In this document: positions 1 to 3,419 of the stretch, one piece after another
How positions within the stretch are numbered: the stretch's first letter is position 1
How the letters are laid out: every line of letters starts with the position of its first letter
Source: Stigonema ocellatum SAG 48.90 = DSM 106950
GTDB taxonomy: Bacteria; Cyanobacteriota; Cyanobacteriia; Cyanobacteriales; Nostocaceae
Assembly: GCA_016903675.1 (NCBI GenBank)
Contig: JADQBA010000304.1
Coordinates: forward strand, 1 to 5,118
Direction of reading: 5' to 3'
Length of the DNA stretch: 5,118 nt
The notes under the pieces: model-generated
Told to the model about the DNA's origin: nothing
The model's database searches: none
The model's input: the letters and a program-made list of their open reading frames with translations, nothing else
Made by a program: the position numbers and the translations under genes

Positions 1-1
1 C

Positions 2-175
2 GACAATGTTGTGCGCAACGGAGCCGTGGTGGATGCCGCCACTGACGATAAGAGCGTCTTGGGAGTGCGCCGCTTCAACGAGTTGCTCGCCTCCTCGCCC
101 CATGTGAGCGCCACAGCAATTCAGACCGTGGGCAGCAAAGGGTACGACGGCTTTGCGATCGCCCGAGTCATTTAG
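2..175 (+). CDS. O-methyltransferase, C-terminal 57 residues (5' end outside window)
   Basis: The frame is open from the left edge to a TAG at 173-175 and encodes 57 residues beginning DNVVRNGAVVDA and ending SKGYDGFAIARVI. This matches the C-terminal end of class I, metal-dependent O-methyltransferases of the caffeoyl-CoA type, which transfer a methyl group from S-adenosylmethionine to a catechol-like hydroxyl in the cytosol. In that family the DNV(L/V) motif follows the last acidic metal-ligand region, then comes an (R)xFN helix (RRFNELL here), and the chain ends on a strand with a GDG/YDG-like turn. The SAM-binding motif lies upstream and is not visible. The substrate cannot be inferred. 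Base composition is about 62% GC by hand count, well above the DNA to the right. The stop falls two bases before a recombinase remnant, so the downstream neighbourhood of this gene has been rearranged. A HIP1 site (155-162) lies within the last codons. Confidence 0.88.
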   Translation, partial: DNVVRNGAVVDAATDDKSVLGVRRFNELLASSPHVSATAIQTVGSKGYDGFAIARVI

Positions 176-177
176 CT

Positions 178-393
178 TTGCTGCAACTCCTAATGGCGTG
201 CGATCGCGTTGCCAAAGATGGCGTCAGCACTCACTCGTTTAGGAGAACAGCCCTAACCATGATGTCTTCTGCTGGTATACCTTTGCGCCATATCCAAGAA
301 ATCAGCGGTCACAACGACTTGGGGACATTGCAGCGCTACTTGGAAGTTACTCCAGAGCAACGGAAGAAGGCTGTTTCTGTGATTGGGTTTTAA
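178..393 (+). pseudogene. Tyrosine recombinase (phage-type integrase) remnant, C-terminal catalytic end only
   Basis: An open frame of 71 codons, first possible start TTG at 178, ends at TAA 391-393. It holds the C-terminal boxes of the tyrosine recombinase/integrase fold: HSFRR (residues 19-23, the His-x-x-Arg box), SGH (residues 43-45, the second His) and the nucleophile Tyr54 in LQRYLEV. Family members need about 180-400 residues. The core-binding domain, the first catalytic Arg and the beta-hairpin Lys are all missing, so this stub cannot carry out strand cleavage and exchange by itself. There is no ribosome binding site or plausible start. Upstream in this frame codons are open from base 52, but that stretch is the O-methyltransferase read out of frame, so recognisable recombinase sequence begins only around 178-190. 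The gene was therefore probably truncated by a deletion or recombination that joined it to the O-methyltransferase. A HIP1 site lies at 200-207. Family assignment is secure; the mechanism of truncation is inference. Confidence 0.87.
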
Positions 394-567
394 TACCAGT
401 GCTGTGCGTAGCGACTTTGACCCAATAGACATCTTTGAAAAATACCAATGTCTCTCTAGTTTAGCAAGGCGTGCTTCTATTGAATCTGCACTTCGTCCAA
501 GAGGAAAACTGTTTACTATTTAGTCACAGAGCAATTCAACGATTAAATCTTAAAAAGAGGAAATTTC
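394..567. other. Intergenic spacer with methyltransferase leader
   Basis: These 174 bases separate the recombinase stub from the methyltransferase gene. They hold a 39-codon GTG-started frame (404-523, encoding VRSDFDPIDIFEKYQ and onward) with no recognisable family and no good ribosome binding site. It could be a scrap of another gene, but I do not call it. No clean -35/-10 pair was found ahead of the methyltransferase, although the promoter must lie here unless transcription comes from further left. Confidence 0.5.
555..560 (+). promoter_or_regulatory. Ribosome binding site of the SAM methyltransferase gene
   Basis: AAGAGG lies seven bases before the ATG at 568, in an A-rich context. It fits the anti-Shine-Dalgarno pairing rule and supports ATG 568 as the true start of the methyltransferase. 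Confidence 0.75.
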
Positions 568-1416
568 ATGTCAGACAAGTCTAATTTACAAAACCCGCTT
601 TTAGATGAGGTACTAGCTCATTATGAGCGTGGTTTGGAAGCTGAACGCTTATCAAAGCGTACAAATCCGATTGAACTAGTTCGCACCCAAGAGCTTCTTA
701 GCCGCTACTTGCCTCCTCCTCCCGCAGTGATTTTCGATGTTGGTGGCGGCTCAGGCATCTATGCTTGTTGGCTTGCCCAACTAGGGTATAAAGTTCATCT
801 GATTGATGCAGTTCCCTTGCACGTAGAACAAGCCCGTTCTGCTTCTCAGGTTCAGCCAGATTATCCACTTGCAAGTGCAGAGGTTGGAGATGCCCGTCAG
901 TTAAATCAAGCAAACAACAGCGTTGATGCAGTTCTTCTATTTGGGCCACTGTATCACTTGATTGAACGTAGCGATCGCATAAAAGCGTTACGCGAGGCTG
1001 ATCGTGTTTTAAAGAGCGGAGGTCTTGTTTTTGCCGTTGCTTGTTCTCGCTTTGCTTCGCTCTTAGATGGTTTATTTCGGGGATGGTTAGACGATCCAGA
1101 GTTTGTGGAAATTGCTCATCAAGACTTGCTTTCAGGGCAGCATCGTAATCCGAGTAACCATCCTGCTTACTTTACAACAGCCTTCTTTCATCATCCTGAT
1201 GAACTAAAAGCAGAGGTAGAAGAAGCAGGGTTATCTTGTGAAAAGCTGTTAGCCATAGAAGGCCCTGGCAAATTACTACAAAATTTTGAGGAACATTGGA
1301 GTGAACAAAGTCGCCGTCAAAGACTCCTACAAGCTATTCGTTGGCTGGAGACTGAACCTTCTACACTAGGTGTGAGCGCTCACATTATGGCTATTGCTCA
1401 AAAGGTGGCAGTCTGA
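568..1416 (+). CDS. Class I SAM-dependent methyltransferase
   Basis: This encodes a 282-residue soluble protein with the Rossmann-type methyltransferase fold. Motif I is FDVGGGSGIYA (residues 56-66), the glycine-rich loop that holds SAM. LIDAV (78-82) ends strand 2, with Asp80 as the likely ribose-hydroxyl ligand. GDARQL (107-112) is the adenine-side acidic motif. LLFGPLYHL (123-131) is the strand-4 motif, and LKSGGLVF (148-155) is the usual post-motif before strand 5. The GPLYHL signature followed by a SRFASLLDG segment (160-168) is typical of a widespread bacterial family of uncharacterised small-molecule methyltransferases, so no substrate is assigned. No signal peptide or membrane segment is seen. 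The ATG start is supported by a good ribosome binding site. The gene appears intact and monocistronic: the recombinase stub is 174 bases upstream and nothing follows closely. A HIP1 site (971-978) lies inside it. The family call is secure; the role is unknown. Confidence 0.93.
   Translation: MSDKSNLQNPLLDEVLAHYERGLEAERLSKRTNPIELVRTQELLSRYLPPPPAVIFDVGGGSGIYACWLAQLGYKVHLIDAVPLHVEQARSASQVQPDYPLASAEVGDARQLNQANNSVDAVLLFGPLYHLIERSDRIKALREADRVLKSGGLVFAVACSRFASLLDGLFRGWLDDPEFVEIAHQDLLSGQHRNPSNHPAYFTTAFFHHPDELKAEVEEAGLSCEKLLAIEGPGKLLQNFEEHWSEQSRRQRLLQAIRWLETEPSTLGVSAHIMAIAQKVAV
1371..1384. repeat. Perfect 14-bp palindrome near the 3' end of the methyltransferase gene
   Basis: TGTGAGCGCTCACA is a perfect inverted repeat with no spacer, encoding part of GVSAHI in the methyltransferase. 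It is identical to the core of the idealised symmetric lac operator. Its position, 32 bases before the end of the gene, and the absence of a LacI-type regulator in the window make chance the most likely explanation. Confidence 0.6.
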
Positions 1417-1462
1417 CAGCAAGAACTTATACTACAAACGGTTAATATGTAGACTTTTTTTG

Positions 1463-1563
1463 CCCTCATCCCCTAACCCCTTCTCCCACTCCGGGGATTC
1501 GTGGAACTAATACTCACTTATTACCCCTCTCCCAATTCTTGGGAGAGGGGAAAGGGGTGAGGG
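1463..1563. repeat. C-rich/G-rich palindromic repeat (dispersed cyanobacterial type)
   Basis: The core is a perfect hairpin: CCCCTCTCCCAA (1524-1535), loop TTC, TTGGGAGAGGGG (1539-1550). The right arm runs on into GGGGTGAGGG (1554-1563), which pairs with the distal CCCTCATCCCC (1463-1473) with one bulged T. A second C-rich arm, ACCCCTTCTCCCA (1476-1488), could also pair with the same G-rich arm, so the element has two competing left arms separated by about 35 bases. No T-run follows the hairpin on either strand, so it is not a standard intrinsic terminator, although it may slow polymerase between the two flanking genes. It resembles dispersed palindromes common in filamentous cyanobacteria; copy number cannot be judged here. 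Confidence 0.75.
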
Positions 1564-1582
1564 AAAATCCCAGCTTAGTATA

Positions 1583-1644
1583 AAAGCGATCGCCCGCTAT
1601 TTGGGAAAGGTTTCTCCGGATGGAATCCAGGGCGCGATCGCTTT
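1583..1644. repeat. HIP1-bounded 11-bp inverted repeat
   Basis: AAAGCGATCGC (1583-1593) and GCGATCGCTTT (1634-1644) are perfect reverse complements enclosing 40 bases. Since GCGATCGC is itself a palindrome, only the AAA/TTT extension adds symmetry, so the pairing could be accidental. The right copy is the point where recognisable XisI-like coding sequence begins. Confidence 0.55.
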
Positions 1645-1716
1645 GAAAACACAACTACGGAAATCGGAGTGGCTAATGAATTGGTAGAAGCTCTTGTTCA
1701 TAAACAAGATATATAG
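1645..1716 (+). pseudogene. XisI-like (element excision controlling factor) fragment
   Basis: In the frame starting at 1645, 23 codons before TAG 1714-1716 encode a peptide containing TEIGVANELVE and then HKQDI. This closely resembles the conserved segment near the C-terminus of XisI-family proteins, where a glycine/asparagine-threonine-glutamate turn leads into the helix (I/V)A(N/D)ELVE.G(V/I)(P)K(E/Q)DIVLGFH. XisI proteins were first described as factors needed for excision of the fdxN element during heterocyst development; many cyanobacteria carry numerous xisH/xisI paralogues of unknown role. The first three-quarters of the roughly 110-residue protein is missing, and the last 20 or so residues are replaced by a stop inside ATATAGGACTTACGCA. 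There is no start codon or ribosome binding site. I read it as a decayed remnant, not a gene. Identification is from memory of the family and rests on a short match. Confidence 0.68.
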
Positions 1717-1767
1717 GACTTACGCATTCTTACAAAACTTTACATACATCGGTTTAATCACAACAAC

Positions 1768-1797
1768 TTACTTAATCTCAGTATTTTCAGGTAAAAT
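1768..1797 (+). promoter_or_regulatory. Possible promoter for the Rpn-like gene
   Basis: TTACTT (1768-1773) and TAAAAT (1792-1797), separated by 18 bases, could serve as weak -35 and strong -10 boxes about 120 bases before the ATG at 1917. The -35 match is poor and the region is AT-rich, so this is tentative. Confidence 0.25.
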
Positions 1798-1916
1798 GGT
1801 AGATAAGAATTAACTAATGGAATAACTGAATTATCGTTTGATTTTTCTTTTGGGTGCGTTCTGAATATTTCTCTTTGAGTTAATTTCATTCCCTGCTAAC
1901 ATCCACTATCAACGAT

Positions 1917-2852
1917 ATGACAAGAACACCTCATGACAACTTTGCCAAATATTATTTTGAAGAACTTCTTTCTCCTCTAGGCAAAGTAGAGATTAATCGT
2001 GTAGTCACAGACGAAGCACGTCAAATTGATATTCTCTTCTCTCCTTGTTCTCCCCCCATTGTTCCCCCTGAATCTTTAGGTTTACTTGGTAGATTAGTAA
2101 CTCAGACCTCCAGTATAGAGATATTCCGTAATCAACCTAATCTGTTTCAAGTACTTATGTGCGCAAATAAGCTATACTCTTACTTTGCTGAATTAAATCG
2201 GCAAGCAAGGAGAGAAGATACGCCCATTAACTTTAAAGGTTTAGGAAAACTATTGATTATCTCTACCACAGCTTCTGTTGACTTACTTGAGGGTTTTGGC
2301 GCTAAACTAGACTTGGAGATTAACTGTGATGGGGTCTACTCATTTCCTAGAAATTGGTTTGGTTCAATCATAGCAGTTAATAAGCTACCAGTTACAAATG
2401 GAACACTGTGGTTGAGAATTTTAGGTAAGGGAGAGGTTCAACGTAATGCTGTTGATGAATTGCTGGCACTTCCAGACACGAATGTGTATAAAGAAAATAC
2501 GTTGAGACTTATCGCCAATTGGCGCATTCTCACCATGAAACAATCAAACTTAACTGATGAAGACCAGGAGATAATAATGAACTTATCCACAGCTTACATA
2601 GAATGGGAACAAACAACTCTTGAGCAAGGTAAAGAGTCAGGTAGACTTGAAGGTAGACTTGAAGGTGAACAAAAGATAATTATGCGGTTAGTCAATCAAC
2701 GTTTTGGTGAGATTGGACAGCCGCTCATTGAACAAATTCGTAAATTATCTACTGAGCAATTAGAAGAATTAACTGATGTGTTATTCACTCTCTCTGCTAC
2801 GACTGACCTAGAACAATGGTTACAAAATAAGTTAAAGTCCGTAGACTCATAA
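1917..2852 (+). CDS. Rpn-like (recombination-promoting nuclease/putative transposase family) protein with DUF4351 C-terminus
   Basis: This encodes a 311-residue soluble protein. The N-terminus (HDNFAKYYFEELLSPLGKVEI, trimmed, residues 6-26) and the RQIDILFSP segment (35-43, candidate metal ligand Asp38, with Glu68 a possible second acid) match the cyanobacterial branch of the Rpn/YhgA-like PD-(D/E)XK nuclease superfamily, often misannotated as flagellar assembly protein H. The middle (LWLRILGKG, 164-172; NAVDELLALP, 177-186) and the TDEDQEIIMNLSTAYIEWE region (213-231) are typical of the same group. Residues 237-250 form the usual charged, glycine-containing linker (QGKESGRLEGRLEG). Residues 251-302 are a DUF4351 domain (IIMRLVNQRFGEI, then LSTEQLEELTDVLF and DLEQWL). 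Relatives are found in large, variable paralogue families; E. coli RpnA promotes RecA-independent recombination and cuts DNA, but activity in this branch is unproven. The length is normal and the frame intact. No clear Shine-Dalgarno sequence precedes the ATG, so translation may be weak or the start slightly uncertain. Confidence 0.88.
   Translation: MTRTPHDNFAKYYFEELLSPLGKVEINRVVTDEARQIDILFSPCSPPIVPPESLGLLGRLVTQTSSIEIFRNQPNLFQVLMCANKLYSYFAELNRQARREDTPINFKGLGKLLIISTTASVDLLEGFGAKLDLEINCDGVYSFPRNWFGSIIAVNKLPVTNGTLWLRILGKGEVQRNAVDELLALPDTNVYKENTLRLIANWRILTMKQSNLTDEDQEIIMNLSTAYIEWEQTTLEQGKESGRLEGRLEGEQKIIMRLVNQRFGEIGQPLIEQIRKLSTEQLEELTDVLFTLSATTDLEQWLQNKLKSVDS
2640..2663 (+). repeat. In-frame 12-bp tandem duplication in the Rpn-like gene
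   Basis: GGTAGACTTGAA occurs twice back to back, followed by a partial GGT, and encodes GRLE-GRLE in the linker before the DUF4351 domain. The unit is a multiple of three, so copy-number change would lengthen or shorten the linker by four residues without breaking the frame. Confidence 0.9.
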
Positions 2853-2888
2853 GCTTGTATGCCATAAATTGAATATTAACTCGAGTAG

Positions 2889-2951
2889 ACTGTTAACTGT
2901 TAACTGTTGACTGTTGACTGTTGACTGTTGACTGTTAGCAGTTAGCAGTCA
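2889..2951. repeat. Heptanucleotide tandem array (STRR type), 7 ACTGTTR units plus 2 degenerate units
   Basis: Seven consecutive 7-base units read ACTGTTA, ACTGTTA, four ACTGTTG, then ACTGTTA (2889-2937), followed by two diverged units GCAGTTA and GCAGTCA (2938-2951). On the opposite strand the unit is CAACAGT. This matches the short tandemly repeated repetitive (STRR) heptamers described in heterocyst-forming cyanobacteria. The degenerate end creates an inverted repeat: GTTGACTG (2927-2934) and CAGTCAAC (2946-2953) around an 11-base loop. It starts 37 bases after the Rpn-like stop codon. Confidence 0.93.
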
Positions 2952-3136
2952 ACGATCACGCACGAGTGTTTAGAAAATTTAAACGCGCATCAGTGGAAAA
3001 GATGTATAAACGCCATTCCGAAGCGTCTCTACCAAGGGTTTCGGGCAACGCATAATTAATTTCACGCCTATGTCTATTAGTCAACACAATACAATTCAAC
3101 GCTTGACAAATTCTGTGTTTTGGATTATGCTTCTCT

Positions 3137-3142
3137 TATAAT
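3137..3142 (+). promoter_or_regulatory. Isolated consensus -10 box (TATAAT) of doubtful function
   Basis: TATAAT is a perfect -10 hexamer, and a perfect TTGACA lies upstream at 3103-3108, but 28 bases separate them, too far for a normal sigma-70 promoter. At the proper distance there is no -35 match. Nothing recognisable lies downstream on the plus strand. It could drive an antisense or small RNA, or be chance in AT-rich DNA. Confidence 0.2.
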
Positions 3143-3185
3143 GGGAAAATGTACGCGCATATATTACCCCAAAAATTTATAGTAG

Positions 3186-3210
3186 GTTGGGTTGAGGCAC
3201 GAAACCCAAC
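3186..3210. repeat. Short hairpin repeat GTTGGGTT/AACCCAAC
   Basis: GTTGGGTT (3186-3193) and AACCCAAC (3203-3210) are perfect 8-bp inverted arms around a nine-base loop. The surrounding TAGTAGGTTGGGTTGAGGC string closely resembles a small palindrome dispersed in many cyanobacterial intergenic regions (family memory, unchecked). No T-run follows on either strand, so it is unlikely to be an intrinsic terminator. Confidence 0.7.
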
Positions 3211-3419
3211 AAGAAAATTCACGCATTGAAGATTAAGAAATAAACAATTTTGAATTCCTCAGTAGTAGTTCAAAGCGATCGCTATGGGAAGAGTGCGTAA
3301 ACTTAAGCATTCTTGGGAAGCTCCAGCACTCCACTCCAAGGTGGTGAGTTAGATAAGAACACCAATGCGATCGCCGGCGTTGTATATGTCAAGTTATTTG
3401 ATGCATTGAACAAGGATAT

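Larger units (their letters stand above)
1417..1916. other. 500-base intergenic region of repeats and gene fragments
   Basis: No complete gene is seen on either strand. From left to right it holds a T-run (1455-1461), a C-rich/G-rich palindromic repeat (1463-1563), a HIP1-bounded inverted repeat (1583-1644), an XisI-like coding fragment (1645-1716), then an AT-rich stretch of about 200 bases leading to the Rpn-like gene. The sequence GGACTTACGCA at 1716-1726, where the XisI homology stops, recalls a motif often seen at the ends of cyanobacterial dispersed elements. That recollection is from memory and was not checked. Confidence 0.6.
2853..3419. other. 567-base intergenic region between convergent genes
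   Basis: The Rpn-like gene and the minus-strand CHAT gene converge here. No convincing gene was found on either strand; the longest frames are under 40 codons. The region holds the heptamer array (2889-2951), an orphan TATAAT box (3137-3142), a GGGTT/AACCC hairpin repeat (3186-3210) and two HIP1 sites (3275-3282, 3367-3374), the second overlapping the palindrome CGCCGGCG. The octamer ACGCGCAT appears twice (2983-2990, 3153-3160). No hairpin followed by a T-run was found for either gene, so their terminators are not evident. Confidence 0.6.

Noticed and set aside
698..949. Minus-strand 83-codon open frame inside the SAM methyltransferase gene
   Set aside because: It is fully antisense to a well-supported gene, has no family resemblance and follows from the codon pattern of that gene.
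1524..1550. Perfect 12-bp hairpin as an intrinsic terminator for the methyltransferase gene
   Set aside because: No T-run follows it on the plus strand, and on the minus strand the following bases are not T-rich either; the nearby T-run (1455-1461) precedes it.
2889..2951. Heptamer array as a possible CRISPR array
   Set aside because: The units are 7 bases with no spacers, so it is a simple tandem repeat.
3148..3228. 26-codon plus-strand frame beginning MYAHILPQKF after the TATAAT box
   Set aside because: It reads straight through the GTTGGGTT/AACCCAAC hairpin repeat, lacks a ribosome binding site and matches nothing I know.
1718..3314. Near-identical 14-mers ACTTACGCATTCTT (1718-1731) and ACTTAAGCATTCTT (3301-3314) flanking the Rpn-like gene as possible direct repeats of an insertion
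   Set aside because: A 13-of-14 match is expected about once or twice by chance among all pairs of positions in 5 kb, and neither copy is bordered by inverted terminal repeats.
3306..3419. Minus-strand frame continuing past the CHAT stop codon for 37 codons (SLFNASNNLTYTTP and onward), suggesting readthrough or a premature stop
   Set aside because: FLGEWR followed directly by a stop is the normal end of CHAT proteins, so the extension is fortuitous.
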